The notes under the pieces are model-generated. The model searched no databases, was not told the DNA's origin, and saw nothing but the letters and a program-made list of their open reading frames with translations. A DNA stretch of 64,000 bases, from the NCBI RefSeq assembly GCF_001629735.1, contig NZ_CP015224.1:2790001-2854000 (forward strand), given 5' to 3'. Shown here piece by piece: positions 35,786-49,328 of this stretch. A program made the translations under genes and the position numbers. Origin of the DNA: Lysinibacillus sphaericus. Lineage in GTDB: Bacteria; Bacillota; Bacilli; Bacillales_A; Planococcaceae. Positions within the stretch are counted from its first letter, which is position 1. Every line of letters begins with the position of its first letter.

Positions 35786-35947
35786 TACTTTTTTATAAAA
35801 AAAAGAAATTATTACTTTTAAAAGATATTTTTGTTAAGTAAGAGAAAATATTGCCCTGCAAAATATTATAGCAATAGTTGTTTCAAAAGAAAACAATTAT
35901 TTTTCATCTATATATTTTCAGCTTATTATCTAACTTAAAACTTGCTA

Positions 35948-37027
35948 CTAAATAGTAGCAAGTTCCCTAGTCAATCTATCAATTTCTTTAAATGTTGTTG
36001 AATCTCCGAAAGATATTCTAAAGAATCGGCGAGCCGCTTCGATTGAATAATTCATCGATAAAATGGCTTTTGTTCCGGATTCGCTATGAATATCACACGC
36101 ACTTCCTGTTGATATACTAATCCCTGCCTCGTTTAATTTTAATAATACATACTGCCCCTCCACTTTACTCATCATAACACCACAAATATTCGGCAATTGC
36201 TGCTTACACTCTATTAGTTGGCCTGTTTTAGGTAGGCGACTTTTAAAATATCTTCTTAATTCCTCGTAATGCTGTCTTTCATAATTATTATTTTCAACCG
36301 CTGCTGCAAAGGAAACAATTGAAGGTGTATCTAAAGTCCCCCCTCTTAGTCCTCTCTCATGAGTTACGCCTGGCGTTAGTGCTGGAACACGGATTGCAGG
36401 GTTTATATAAACTGCACCACATCCTTTAGGTCCTCCTATTTTATGTGCAGAGATTGTCATGGCGTCTCCCCCTCTTGGTATAGTTAATTTTCCAAAGGAT
36501 TGCACACAATCTATATGACAGTAAACAGCGGATTCTTTGGCTGCCTCAATTATTTTTTCCACAGGTTGAATAGAGCCAATTTCTGAATTTACATGTTGAA
36601 TAGAAATTAATGCTGTATCTTTGCGAATAGCATGTAGAAGTTGCTCTGAGTCAATACAGCCATCCTTTTGCAACGGTAATTTTGTCACTTCAAAGCCCAT
36701 TTTCTCCAATGTATTCATGGCCGCATGTACAGACGTATGTTCAGCTTGTGATGAAATAATATGCCTCCCTTTTTTAGAGGCTAATGCTAATGACAAAATG
36801 GCCATAATATTTCCTTCTGTTCCACTTCCAGTAAAGATAACACCATCACTATTGACACCGAGCTCATGGGCTATAATCTCTCTTGACTGCTGGATAAAAT
36901 AATGAGCTTGCCCTCCTAAATCATGGAGGCTTGAGCTATTTCCATAATAACGCTGTGCCACCTCTACATATGCTTCAAGCGCTTTTTTCGTCATTGGTGA
37001 TGTTGCTGCGTAATCCATGTAGATCAT
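35948..37027 (-). CDS. nifS: Cysteine desulfurase, NadS/NifS type
   Basis: PLP-dependent desulfurase that supplies sulfur for Fe-S clusters; placed divergently next to nadB it most likely serves the [4Fe-4S] enzyme NadA. Motifs: DYAATSPM at the start, AEHTSV, the PLP lysine in SAHKIGGPKGCG near residue 195, and the active Cys in STGSACDIHS near residue 315. The 359-residue length fits the short NifS-like desulfurases beside nad genes in bacilli. GAGAGGAAG precedes the ATG. Confidence 0.92.
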   Translation of the reverse strand: MIYMDYAATSPMTKKALEAYVEVAQRYYGNSSSLHDLGGQAHYFIQQSREIIAHELGVNSDGVIFTGSGTEGNIMAILSLALASKKGRHIISSQAEHTSVHAAMNTLEKMGFEVTKLPLQKDGCIDSEQLLHAIRKDTALISIQHVNSEIGSIQPVEKIIEAAKESAVYCHIDCVQSFGKLTIPRGGDAMTISAHKIGGPKGCGAVYINPAIRVPALTPGVTHERGLRGGTLDTPSIVSFAAAVENNNYERQHYEELRRYFKSRLPKTGQLIECKQQLPNICGVMMSKVEGQYVLLKLNEAGISISTGSACDIHSESGTKAILSMNYSIEAARRFFRISFGDSTTFKEIDRLTRELATI

Positions 37028-37087
37028 CGTATTCTTCCTCTCTCGTTCAACAGGTCTTGTTTTCTTTTTTATTTTATGTAAAGATAA

Positions 37088-37099
37088 TTGTCAAGACAA
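37088..37099. promoter_or_regulatory. Palindrome in the nifS/nadB control region
   Basis: TTGTCAAGACAA is a perfect 12-bp palindrome, flanked on both sides by TGTAAAGA, 20 bases before nadB. In bacilli a NadR/NiaR repressor acts on this divergent promoter. Assigning this site to it is inference, and no nadR gene is in the window. Confidence 0.5.
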
Positions 37100-37118
37100 C
37101 TGTAAAGAAGGTATAACT

Positions 37119-38705
37119 ATGGATGTAAAGACAGACGTCCTGATAATTGGCAGTGGTATTGCAGCACTTCAGGCTGCTCTATTGCTTGAAGAACATTTTA
37201 AAATACAAATAGTTACAAAATCATCCGTCCATACAAGTAGTTCTTATCGTGCCCAGGGTGGCATTGCTGCTGTGATAAGTGAGGAGGACCATATTGATTG
37301 CCATGTTGCGGATACATTGAAGGCTGGAGAGTTTCATCATGAAAGTAGACATGTTCAAACACTCATAGAAGAAGGCACAAAAATAATGCGCAATTACCTT
37401 AAAGCTGGTTTTCCTATTGATCGGCATAACAATGGAGCTCCTGCTCTAGGTCTAGAGGGTGCACATAGTCATCATCGTATTCTACATGCAGGTGGTGATC
37501 GTACTGGTCAAATTTTCATAGATTACTTGCTTCATAAACTTTCACCTAACACGAAGATAAATTGCTATGAAATGGCCTATGAGCTTTTACTGAATAAAAA
37601 TGGTGACTGTATAGGTGTACTCACAAAAGGAAGAGAAGGCACTAAACGCTACTTTGCTCATCATGTTATTTTAGCGACAGGTGGTGCTGGAGCACTTTAT
37701 TCAAGTACATCTAATGATCCAACAAATACTGGTGATGGTATTGCTTTAGCCTTTCGAGCAGGCGCTGCAATTAGTGATATGGAATTTATACAGTTTCATC
37801 CAAGCCTACTTTGGTGTGAAAATGAGGCAAAAGGATTGATTTCTGAAGCAGTACGTGGTGCTGGCGGTATCTTTGTCGATGCACAACGTCGTCCAATTAT
37901 GAAGGGCATACATGCACAACTAGACTTAGCACCAAGACATATTACAGCGCTCGCATTATTTAAGAAACGGGCTGCTGGTGAGGAAACATTCCTTGATATT
38001 TCCTCTATCCAAAATTTTGATGTTAAATTTCCATCAATCACACAGCTTTGCCGTAATAACCATGTTGACTTACAAGAAGGCCTGATTCCCGTTTCACCAG
38101 GAAGTCATTTTTTAATGGGCGGTATTATTGCTGATGACAAAGGAAGGACCACTATAGCCAACTTGTATGCTATCGGCGAAGTGGCCTGTACGGGGGTCCA
38201 TGGCGCTAATCGTTTAGCCAGTAACTCCCTATTGGAAGGAATTACTTTTGGTCAAAGAATGGCATATTTCATTATTCAACAAGGCTGTAGCCAAAAAGAT
38301 TTCTTACTTGCTAACGATAAAAATGTCGATTCAATGCCGTTATTATTTAGCAAACAACAATTACAACAACACATGATGCAGTACTTAGGCATCGTTAGAA
38401 ACGGTGACGACTTGCAATATTCCCTCCAGCAATTACCCTCTATACACGCACTTCTCCATGCAAATTTAAAGGGTTTGCAACAGATTGAGCTGGAACTATA
38501 TATGATGCATGTTGTCGCCACACTAATAACCCATGCAGCCATTACAAGAACTGAAACACGTGGAGCACACATTCGTAGCGATAACCCCAAAATGGAAGCA
38601 CAATGGGCAAATCGATGGATAATTTTTTCGCAAGGACAAATGAAAGTGAGGAATTCATTGTATGAATATCATCAAACTCGAGGAAATGCTCAAGCAATTT
38701 TTTAA
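37119..38705 (+). CDS. nadB: L-aspartate oxidase
   Basis: FAD enzyme oxidising L-aspartate to iminoaspartate, the first step of de novo NAD synthesis. It has the dinucleotide-binding start VLIIGSGIAALQAALLL, SSYRAQGGIAAV, GATGGAGALYSSTSNDPTNTGDG-type FAD segment, EFIQFHPS, and the conserved EVACTGVHGANRLASNSLLEG. The C-terminus is helical with RTETRGAH. The 528 residues are typical. It overlaps nadC by 44 bases. Confidence 0.97.
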   Translation: MDVKTDVLIIGSGIAALQAALLLEEHFKIQIVTKSSVHTSSSYRAQGGIAAVISEEDHIDCHVADTLKAGEFHHESRHVQTLIEEGTKIMRNYLKAGFPIDRHNNGAPALGLEGAHSHHRILHAGGDRTGQIFIDYLLHKLSPNTKINCYEMAYELLLNKNGDCIGVLTKGREGTKRYFAHHVILATGGAGALYSSTSNDPTNTGDGIALAFRAGAAISDMEFIQFHPSLLWCENEAKGLISEAVRGAGGIFVDAQRRPIMKGIHAQLDLAPRHITALALFKKRAAGEETFLDISSIQNFDVKFPSITQLCRNNHVDLQEGLIPVSPGSHFLMGGIIADDKGRTTIANLYAIGEVACTGVHGANRLASNSLLEGITFGQRMAYFIIQQGCSQKDFLLANDKNVDSMPLLFSKQQLQQHMMQYLGIVRNGDDLQYSLQQLPSIHALLHANLKGLQQIELELYMMHVVATLITHAAITRTETRGAHIRSDNPKMEAQWANRWIIFSQGQMKVRNSLYEYHQTRGNAQAIF

Positions 38706-39522
38706 TGAGGATATAGGTGATGGGGATTTATCGAGTGAATATATTTTTTCTCCTAAACAGCAAGGAACCTTTTCATTTTATGCCAAAGAAAGTGGCATTT
38801 TTTGTGGGGCATCTATTATTGAGCACGGCTTCCTCTTATTAGATCGGTCTATAGAAGTCAACCTTCCTAAAAAAGATGGAGAATCCATAGAGGTTGGTGA
38901 TGTCATTGCCATTATAGATGGTCCCTTACAAAAATTACTAATGGGAGAACGTGTGATTTTAAATCTTATACAACGTATGTCTGCGATAGCTACGGCTGCT
39001 CACCTAGCCGTCCAGGAAATTGCAGGAACGAACACAAAAATATGTGATACGCGTAAAACAATACCGGGTTTGCGTATGCTTGATAAATATGCTGTTAGAA
39101 CTGGTGGTGCTTTTAACCATCGCAATGGTCTATATGATGCAATCATGCTAAAGGATAATCATATTGCTTTTGCTGGTAGCATCACAAAAGCCATTCAGGC
39201 TGCTAGAGAGAAAGTTGGTCATACCGTTAAAATTGAAGTAGAAATTGAAACGAAAAAACAGCTAGATGAAGCCATTTTAGCTGGAGCAGATATTATAATG
39301 TTTGATAATCGAAGTCCTGAGGAAATACGTGCATGGCTGCCTGCTGTTCCTTCTTCTATAACGACTGAAGCATCAGGAGGCATTACACTTGAAAATATAA
39401 GGGCCTATGCTCAAGCCGGTGTACAATGGATTTCACTTGGTACTCTAACCCATTCAGTCAAAGCCTTTGACATTAGCGCCCTCGTCCAAATGAAAGGAGG
39501 CCATTCCATTGTCCATCACTAG
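38662..39522 (+). CDS. nadC: Nicotinate-nucleotide pyrophosphorylase (carboxylating)
   Basis: Quinolinate phosphoribosyltransferase making nicotinate mononucleotide. Motifs include [10 protein letters not shown] at the N-terminus, [27 protein letters not shown] (PRPP and quinolinate contacts; split here only by family knowledge), MLKDNH, and [11 protein letters not shown] near the end. 286 residues, normal length. It overlaps nadB (44 bases) and nadA (14 bases), giving a tight nadB-nadC-nadA operon. Confidence 0.96.
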   Translation: MNIIKLEEMLKQFFNEDIGDGDLSSEYIFSPKQQGTFSFYAKESGIFCGASIIEHGFLLLDRSIEVNLPKKDGESIEVGDVIAIIDGPLQKLLMGERVILNLIQRMSAIATAAHLAVQEIAGTNTKICDTRKTIPGLRMLDKYAVRTGGAFNHRNGLYDAIMLKDNHIAFAGSITKAIQAAREKVGHTVKIEVEIETKKQLDEAILAGADIIMFDNRSPEEIRAWLPAVPSSITTEASGGITLENIRAYAQAGVQWISLGTLTHSVKAFDISALVQMKGGHSIVHH

Positions 39523-40612
39523 CTTATTACAACAGACGACGTTACTTCCTGAGCATTATCGTGCATTATCGATAACGGAAATGGAATCACGTATTTTATC
39601 AATCAAAAAAAAATTAGGATCCAAGCTTTTTATTCCGGGACATCACTATCAAAAAGATGAAGTTATACAATTTGCTGATGCAACAGGAGATTCCCTACAG
39701 CTGGCTCAGTTATCTGCCGCAAACAAAGAGGCAGAGCACATTGTATTTTGTGGCGTGCATTTTATGGCTGAAACTGCTGATATGCTAACATCAAAACGGC
39801 AACATGTATATTTACCAGATATGCGTGCAGGTTGTTCGATGGCTGATATGGCAGATATCTATCAAACTGAACAAGCATGGCCAATTTTGCAGCAGCTCTT
39901 TGGCGATACGATCACCCCACTTACCTATGTTAATTCAACAGCAGCTATTAAAGCCTTTACAGGAAGACATGGTGGTGCTTGTGTAACATCATCTAATGCT
40001 AAGGAGCTTGTTCAGTGGGCATTTACACAAAAACAGCGTATCTTCTTTTTACCTGACCAACATTTAGGAAGAAATACTGCTTATGACTTAGGTGTTCCGC
40101 TCGAAAATATGGCGGTTTGGAATCCACATAAGAATATACTTGAGACTAAACAACCTATTGAAAACATCCAAGTTATTCTATGGAAGGGGCATTGCTCTGT
40201 GCATGAAGGGTTTACAGTTCAACATACGGAGACTGTTCGTAAGGAATATCCATCCATGAGAATTATTGTTCATCCTGAATGTAGTCGAGAGGTTGTAGAC
40301 GCGGCTGATGATGCTGGCTCAACTAAGTACATTATTGATACAATTAATCAAGCACCTAGTGGGTCTGCATGGGCAATAGGGACAGAAATGAATCTGGTCA
40401 ATCGTATTATAAAGCAGCATCCAGATAAGCAAATTATCTCTTTAAATGAAAACTTTTGTCCTTGCTTAACGATGAATCGCATTGATCTTCCCCATTTGCT
40501 GTGGTGCCTTGAAAGTATTGATCACGGTCAACCGCATAACCGTATACAAGTTGATGATCATACTAGCAAGGAAGCTCTTAGTTCGCTGGAAAGAATGTTA
40601 GCAAGAAGATAA
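39509..40612 (+). CDS. nadA: Quinolinate synthase
   Basis: [4Fe-4S] enzyme condensing iminoaspartate with dihydroxyacetone phosphate. The three cluster cysteines are readable in [16 protein letters not shown] and [11 protein letters not shown]. The opening [22 protein letters not shown] is typical of the long firmicute form (367 residues). The start is TTG, 8 bases after AAAGGAGG. A terminator follows, so the operon ends here. Confidence 0.96.
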   Translation: MSITSLLQQTTLLPEHYRALSITEMESRILSIKKKLGSKLFIPGHHYQKDEVIQFADATGDSLQLAQLSAANKEAEHIVFCGVHFMAETADMLTSKRQHVYLPDMRAGCSMADMADIYQTEQAWPILQQLFGDTITPLTYVNSTAAIKAFTGRHGGACVTSSNAKELVQWAFTQKQRIFFLPDQHLGRNTAYDLGVPLENMAVWNPHKNILETKQPIENIQVILWKGHCSVHEGFTVQHTETVRKEYPSMRIIVHPECSREVVDAADDAGSTKYIIDTINQAPSGSAWAIGTEMNLVNRIIKQHPDKQIISLNENFCPCLTMNRIDLPHLLWCLESIDHGQPHNRIQVDDHTSKEALSSLERMLARR

Positions 40613-40623
40613 ATCAGGATATT

Positions 40624-40669
40624 AAAGCAGAGATGTTGATGTTGTAAAATAACAATATTTCTGCTTTTT
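40624..40669 (+). terminator. Terminator of the nad operon
   Basis: AAAGCAGA pairs with TCTGCTTT, extended by an inner ATGTTG/AACAAT stem, and ends in a T run. Confidence 0.8.
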
Positions 40670-40707
40670 ACTTGTATAGAATTAAGTATCCAGGTTACCT
40701 CCTGAAA

Positions 40708-40735
40708 TTGACAGCAATTTATTCTTTATGATAAT
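40708..40735 (+). promoter_or_regulatory. Promoter of the VOC gene
   Basis: Perfect -35 TTGACA (40708-40713), a 16-base spacer and GATAAT (40730-40735), 23 bases before the start codon. Confidence 0.65.
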
Positions 40736-40757
40736 GTCGATTTGGAGGTGATAAGAA

Positions 40758-41174
40758 ATGTCTTTTCAATCAAAAAATATTTTCATTAATTTACCAGTAA
40801 AAAATTTAAACAAATCCACGTCGTTTTTTCAGAAGTTAGGTTTTGAGTTCAATCAACAATTCAGTGACGAAACGACTGCCTCAATGATTATTAGTGAGAA
40901 TATTTTTGCTTTACTAATGGTCGAAGATCGTTTCAAAGGATTTACTAACAAGAAAATTACGGATACTACTGTTTCTGCAGAAGCAATTTTATGTCTATCT
41001 GCAGATAATCGCGAGCAAGTAGATCAGCTAGTAAATAAGGCACTTGCCTCCGGGGGAAAACCTTATAGTGATCCACAAGATCATGGATTTATGTATGGCT
41101 GGGGTTTTCAAGATTTAGATGGACATATTTGGGAAGTAGTTTATATGGATGAACATGCAATGAATCAAGAGTAA
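40758..41174 (+). CDS. VOC-family (glyoxalase-like) protein
   Basis: A 138-residue vicinal-oxygen-chelate protein of the PhnB/glyoxalase-like type found widely in bacilli. It has two beta-alpha-beta-beta-beta modules: FINLPVKNLNKSTSFFQKLGF at the N-terminus and GWGFQDLDGHIWEVVYMD at the C-terminus, where His and Glu are likely metal ligands. The substrate is unknown. It has a strong promoter and GGAGGTGATAAG ribosome-binding site and lies alone between the nad operon and tRNA array 2. Confidence 0.88.
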   Translation: MSFQSKNIFINLPVKNLNKSTSFFQKLGFEFNQQFSDETTASMIISENIFALLMVEDRFKGFTNKKITDTTVSAEAILCLSADNREQVDQLVNKALASGGKPYSDPQDHGFMYGWGFQDLDGHIWEVVYMDEHAMNQE

Positions 41175-41201
41175 ATCGATTATCTAACATTATTTTTCTA
41201 T

Positions 41202-41238
41202 AAAAAAACAGTAGACGCTAGTGCATCTACTGTTTTTT
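41202..41238. terminator. Terminator of the rrn/tRNA operon (array 2)
   Basis: AACAGTAGATGC-type stem flanked by A and T runs on both sides, so it can stop both the leftward rrn transcript and the rightward VOC transcript. The CAGTAGATG core is shared with the array 1 terminator. Confidence 0.88.
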
Positions 41239-41241
41239 ATA

Positions 41242-41313
41242 TGACCCGTACGGGATTCGAACCCGTGTTACCGCCGTGAAAGGGCGGTGTCTTAACCACT
41301 TGACCAACGGGCC
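41242..41313 (-). tRNA. tRNA-Glu(TTC), copy 2
   Basis: Identical to the gene at 33721. CCA not encoded. Last gene of the rrn operon. Confidence 0.96.
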
Positions 41314-41315
41314 GA

Positions 41316-41406
41316 TGGCGGAGAAGGAGGGATTTGAACCCTCGCGCCGGTTACCCGACCTACACCCTTAGCAGGGGCGCCTCTTCAGCCTCTTGAGTAC
41401 TTCCCC
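41316..41406 (-). tRNA. tRNA-Ser(GCT), copy 2
   Basis: Identical to the gene at 33795; long variable arm, CCA encoded. Confidence 0.96.
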
Positions 41407-41415
41407 ATAAAAAAA

Positions 41416-41492
41416 TGGCTCCGAAGGCAGGACTCGAACCTGCGACAACCTGATTAACAGTCAGGTGCTACTACCAACTGAGCTACTTCGGA
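41416..41492 (-). tRNA. tRNA-Asn(GTT), copy 2
   Basis: Identical to the gene at 33894; one extra A lies in the spacer to tRNA-Ser. Confidence 0.96.
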
Positions 41493-41499
41493 ATAATAA

Positions 41500-41573
<74 letters not shown>

Positions 41574-41574
41574 T

Positions 41575-41648
41575 TGGAGCGGGTGATGAGAATCGAACTC
41601 ACGACATCAGCTTGGAAGGCTGAGGTTTTACCATTAAACTACACCCGC
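41575..41648 (-). tRNA. tRNA-Gly(TCC), copy 2
   Basis: Like the gene at 34053 except for a compensated T-stem pair (TGAG/CTCA). Confidence 0.96.
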
Positions 41649-41653
41649 ATAAA

Positions 41654-41730
41654 TGGTGGGTCAGGACGGAATCGAACCGCCGACACTTAGAGCTTCAATC
41701 TAATGCTCTACCAACTGAGCTACTGACCCA
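41654..41730 (-). tRNA. tRNA-Phe(GAA), copy 2
   Basis: Identical to the gene at 34132. Confidence 0.96.
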
Positions 41731-41785
41731 TTTCGTCCATGCTAAGCTTGCTCACTCTTTGCTTATCACGTCTATCAATAAATAA

Positions 41786-41861
41786 TGGCGGTCCCGACCG
41801 GGATCGAACCGGCGATCTCCTGCGTGACAGGCAGGCATGTTAACCGCTACACCACGGGACC
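41786..41861 (-). tRNA. tRNA-Asp(GTC), copy 2
   Basis: Identical to the gene at 34264, including the 55-base spacer. Confidence 0.96.
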
Positions 41862-41864
41862 ATT

Positions 41865-41939
<75 letters not shown>

Positions 41940-41990
41940 ATAATCATATTGTCTTTTCGAGTTTTTAAAGCACCATTCATTCATAGAAAC

Positions 41991-42083
41991 TGGAGGAGGT
42001 AGAGGGATTCGAACCCCCGCGCGGTGTTACCCGCCTGTCGGTTTTCAAGACCGATCCCTTCAGCCAGACTTGGGTATACCTCC
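41991..42083 (-). tRNA. tRNA-Ser(TGA), copy 2
   Basis: Identical to the gene at 34469. Confidence 0.96.
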
Positions 42084-42098
42084 GTAACAATATATAAA

Positions 42099-42175
42099 TG
42101 GTGGACCTTGCAGGACTCGAACCTGCGACCGGACGGTTATGAGCCGTCTGCTCTAACCAACTGAGCTAAAGGTCC
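42099..42175 (-). tRNA. tRNA-Ile2(CAT), lysidine type, copy 2
   Basis: Identical to the gene at 34577; the same caution about Met versus Ile2 applies. Confidence 0.8.
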
Positions 42176-42182
42176 TTTAAGA

Positions 42183-42256
42183 TGGCGGCAGAGGGGATCG
42201 AACCCCCGACCTTACGGGTATGAACCGTACGCTCTAGCCAGCTGAGCTACGCCGCC
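42183..42256 (-). tRNA. Elongator tRNA-Met(CAT), copy 2
   Basis: Identical to the gene at 34661. CCA not encoded. Confidence 0.92.
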
Positions 42257-42283
42257 AGGATCTTTATACTGGTTATTTTACTA

Positions 42284-42359
42284 TGGTGGAGCCTAGCGGG
42301 ATCGAACCGCTGACCTCCTGCGTGCAAGGCAGGCGCTCTCCCAGCTGAGCTAAGGCCCC
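42284..42359 (-). tRNA. tRNA-Ala(TGC), copy 2
   Basis: Identical to the gene at 34762. Confidence 0.96.
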
Positions 42360-42376
42360 ATAATATTTTTTGGAAA

Positions 42377-42453
42377 TGGTCGGGAAGACAGGATTCGAAC
42401 CTGCGACCCCTTGGTCCCAAACCAAGTGCTCTACCAAGCTGAGCTACTTCCCG
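42377..42453 (-). tRNA. tRNA-Pro(TGG), copy 2
   Basis: Identical to the gene at 34855. Confidence 0.96.
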
Positions 42454-42462
42454 TTGTTCTTA

Positions 42463-42539
<77 letters not shown>

Positions 42540-42547
42540 ATATAAAA

Positions 42548-42637
42548 TGGTGCCGAGGACCGGAATCGAACCGGTACGGTAGTCACCTACCGCAGGATTT
42601 TAAGTCCTGTGCGTCTGCCAGTTCCGCCACCCCGGCA
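42548..42637 (-). tRNA. tRNA-Leu(TAA), copy 2
   Basis: Identical to the gene at 35026. Confidence 0.96.
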
Positions 42638-42641
42638 CATT

Positions 42642-42716
42642 TGGAGCGGAAGACGAGGTTCGAACTCGCGACCCCCACCTTGGCAAGGTGGTGTTCTACC
42701 ACTGAACTACTTCCGC
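42642..42716 (-). tRNA. tRNA-Gly(GCC), copy 2
   Basis: Identical to the gene at 35120. Confidence 0.96.
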
Positions 42717-42752
42717 ATGTGCATAAGTTTTTTTATCTGGCATATTGAAAAA

Positions 42753-42837
42753 TGGTGCGGGTGAAGGGAGTCGAACCCCCACGCCTTGCGGCGCTAGATC
42801 CTAAGTCTAGTGCGTCTGCCAATTCCGCCACACCCGC
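42753..42837 (-). tRNA. tRNA-Leu(TAG), copy 2
   Basis: Identical to the gene at 35231; one base differs in the spacer to tRNA-Gly(GCC). Confidence 0.96.
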
Positions 42838-42858
42838 TTAATATGGTTGGTACTTAAA

Positions 42859-42934
42859 TGGTGAGCCATGAAGGACTCGAACCTTCGACCCTCTGATTAA
42901 AAGTCAGATGCTCTACCAACTGAGCTAATGGCTC
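42859..42934 (-). tRNA. tRNA-Lys(TTT), copy 2
   Basis: Identical to the gene at 35337. Confidence 0.96.
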
Positions 42935-42940
42935 AAAAAA

Positions 42941-43016
<76 letters not shown>

Positions 43017-43019
43017 GAA

Positions 43020-43095
43020 TGGTGGAGGATGACGGGCTCGAACCGCCGACCCTCTGCTTGTAAGGCAGATGCTCTCCCAGCTGAGCTAATCCTCC
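43020..43095 (-). tRNA. tRNA-Val(TAC), copy 2
   Basis: Identical to the gene at 35498. Confidence 0.96.
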
Positions 43096-43105
43096 TGGGT
43101 ATTAT

Positions 43106-43222
43106 GCCTAGCGACGTCCTACTCTCACAGGGGGAAGCCCCCAACTACCATCGGCGCTAAAGAGCTTAACTTCCGTGTTCGGTATGGGAACGGGTGTGAC
43201 CTCTTTGCCATCATCACTAGAC
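43106..43222 (-). rRNA. rrf: 5S ribosomal RNA, copy 2
   Basis: Identical to the 5S gene at 35584, here in the normal place between 23S and the tRNA genes. Confidence 0.96.
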
Positions 43223-43230
43223 TATGCTCG

Positions 43231-43340
43231 GCTTTCAATATACATCGCATTTCTTCGTCAGCTCCTGTCGTTCAGTCAGTCACGTACTTGAGTACGCTCC
43301 TTCCCTCTCTCCATTGCTTCCTCGAACTACTCGTATCTTG
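43231..43340 (-). repeat. rRNA spacer repeat, 23S-5S copy
   Basis: Aligns without gaps to 46341-46450 in the 16S-23S spacer (about 87 of 110 bases equal by hand count). It contains a small hairpin around CGTACTTGAGTACG. The rest of the spacer holds no tRNA gene. Confidence 0.7.
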
Positions 43341-43408
43341 AAACCCTTTATAAAAGAAATTATTCTTTCAAAACTGGATAAACGGTTCATTGAATGCTTC
43401 AAACTTTT

Positions 43409-46335
<2,927 letters not shown>

Positions 46336-46340
46336 TATCA

Positions 46341-46450
46341 GCTTTCCATACACTTCACATTTCGTTGTCAGCCTCACTCGTTCAATCAGTCACGTACTGA
46401 AGTACGCTCCTTCATTTACTCGATTGCTTCCTAGAACTGCTCGTGTCTGA
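46341..46450 (-). repeat. rRNA spacer repeat, 16S-23S copy
   Basis: Partner of 43231-43340. The 16S-23S spacer (46336-46642) has no tRNA-Ile or tRNA-Ala gene. It also holds a second stretch (about 46520-46610) with the repeated TTCAAAACTGAAC-type sequence seen again in the rrn leader. Confidence 0.7.
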
Positions 46451-46633
46451 AAACCTTATCATGTTATTAAGCCTATAAAAAAACTTAAAAAAATAAATGT
46501 GTTTGTTACAATTTCAATGTCGTTTTATCCAGTTTTCAAAGAACAAGTTTTGAAGTATTTCATTCAGAAAGAATGAACCTTCAAAACTGAACGCAAAACG
46601 TAATCTTACAAACCCTAGGTTTGTATTCCGAAA

Positions 46634-48195
<1,562 letters not shown>

Positions 48196-48357
48196 AGAAA
48201 TTTGATTAGCTCAAATTGTTTTGCTGGCATCATTTTGATGTCCAAAATTTTGTTTCGTTCACTAGCTAGGCTAGCTACTTAAAACTTTATTGATTACGTT
48301 TTGCTTGTTCAGTTTTCAAGGTTCATAATTATCTTAGTCGTTTTTAGCGACTTCATT

Positions 48358-48386
48358 ATGATAACTTATTTATAACAGGAAGTCAA
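48358..48386 (-). promoter_or_regulatory. rrn promoter P2
   Basis: Minus strand TTGACT (48381-48386), 17-base spacer, TATCAT (48358-48363), about 165 bases before 16S. The leader between contains TTGAAAACTGAAC and a CTAGC-rich inverted repeat. Confidence 0.75.
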
Positions 48387-48441
48387 CAACTTTTTTGTTT
48401 TTAAAATTTCAAAGCGTTTCTTCTTGTTAAGGACAAGTAAT

Positions 48442-48470
48442 AATATATAATATAGCATTTTAAAAATCAA
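48442..48470 (-). promoter_or_regulatory. rrn promoter P1
   Basis: Minus strand TTGATT (48465-48470), 17-base spacer, TATATT (48442-48447), 84 bases upstream of P2, giving the tandem promoter layout usual for rrn operons. Confidence 0.65.
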
Positions 48471-48973
48471 GCATTTTCTTAAAAAAAGTTAAAAAACTTT
48501 TTTATATTGATAGCAAGGAAATAGAATGCTTCCTACTAAAAGAATATCCAACCATTTAAATAACAGTACCAACAGGTTTAGAACCATAGCCAACTAAACA
48601 AAAGGTTGACCAAATAAGTTAGGTATTAACGCTATTAATAAAAAACATAACCCATCCATTATACGGTCCTTCTGTGCGTCTTTTAGATTTTATAGATAAA
48701 TAAATTGATCATACTTCCAACATAGACAACTATTATATTAGTAACAAACGATCATCTCTACGTATATCCCATCCTATTATACAATAAGATGTAACAAGTG
48801 CACACGTGACGAGCGCATCCCCAGATTACAACTAAAAAATCAATGGTTATCTTTAATCTGAGTTTCGACATATCTAAATAGGGAAAACAAAACATACTTT
48901 TTATATCACTTAAAGTTTTTCTCTTATTCCTTGTGTCCTTTGAAATTTAGAATTGTACTCATTTCCAATTAAT
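48471..48973. other. Gene-free stretch with decayed coding-like sequence
   Basis: About 500 A/T-rich bases without a supported gene. The minus strand shows short coding-like pieces broken by stops (for example IYLSIKSKRRTEGPYNGWVM and SKLRLKITIDFLVV), reminiscent of a dead small membrane protein. I cannot assign a family. Confidence 0.35.
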
Positions 48974-49002
48974 TTGAGTAATTTAAGAATGCATGTTATA
49001 AT
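48974..49002 (+). promoter_or_regulatory. Promoter of the antisense RNA
   Basis: TTGAGT (48974-48979), a 17-base spacer and a perfect TATAAT (48997-49002) on the plus strand. No coding sequence follows. Confidence 0.75.
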
Positions 49003-49021
49003 TTTTCATGAAGATGGATAT

Positions 49022-49059
49022 AAAAAAAGGACCACTTGGTGTGTCACCACCAAATGGTC
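49022..49059 (-). terminator. Terminator of the toxin mRNA
   Basis: On the minus strand GACCATTTGGTG pairs with ACACCAAGTGGTC (with G-U pairs) and is followed by seven T. Confidence 0.75.
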
Positions 49060-49104
49060 ATGTAACCGACGAATCGCTTCAAAGGCGATTTGCATAATGA
49101 AGGA

Positions 49105-49151
49105 GTAAACCACTCACATGCTTGGAGGGCAGGGGCGGTTTACTTTTTTTT
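49105..49151 (+). terminator. Terminator of the antisense RNA
   Basis: GTAAACC pairs with GGTTTAC and is followed by eight T on the plus strand. The stem lies over the toxin stop codon. Confidence 0.75.
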
Positions 49152-49238
49152 CTGAGAAAAAGTAAATGACAGAACGATTACCGAAACGATCAATCCGCTA
49201 AAACTGATCATTAAGGACATTGCCTCGTAAGTTGTCAT
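49140..49238 (-). CDS. Holin-like type I toxin (TxpA/BsrG-type)
   Basis: A 32-residue protein beginning MTTYEAMSLMISF, with one membrane segment (about residues 8-27) and a basic end (SQKKK). This matches the putative holin-like toxin family of Firmicutes. The start has GGAGGTG 7 bases upstream, and a TGn-extended TATAAT box lies 91 bases before the ATG (49329-49334, minus strand). The mRNA should end at 49022-49059. It would act on the cytoplasmic membrane when the antisense RNA fails. Such short genes are usually left unannotated. Confidence 0.8.
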   Translation of the reverse strand: MTTYEAMSLMISFSGLIVSVIVLSFTFSQKKK

Positions 49239-49328
49239 TAGCAACACCTCCTTCCCCTCCAGATACCTGAAAAACGGGTGAAGAATGTATGCTTACCGCC
49301 CATGAAACCTCTATCTAGTTACCCATTC

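Larger units (their letters stand above)
49009..49151 (+). ncRNA. Probable antisense antitoxin RNA (RatA/SR4-like)
   Basis: Predicted 140-nt RNA from the promoter at 48974-49002 to an intrinsic terminator at 49105-49151. It has internal hairpins (GGACCACTTGGTG/CACCAAATGGTC and AATCGC/GCGATT) and no open frame. It is convergent with the small toxin gene and complementary to the whole 3' untranslated region and last 12 bases of that gene, the layout of txpA/RatA and bsrG/SR4 type I systems. Exact ends are predicted from promoter and terminator only. Confidence 0.7.
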
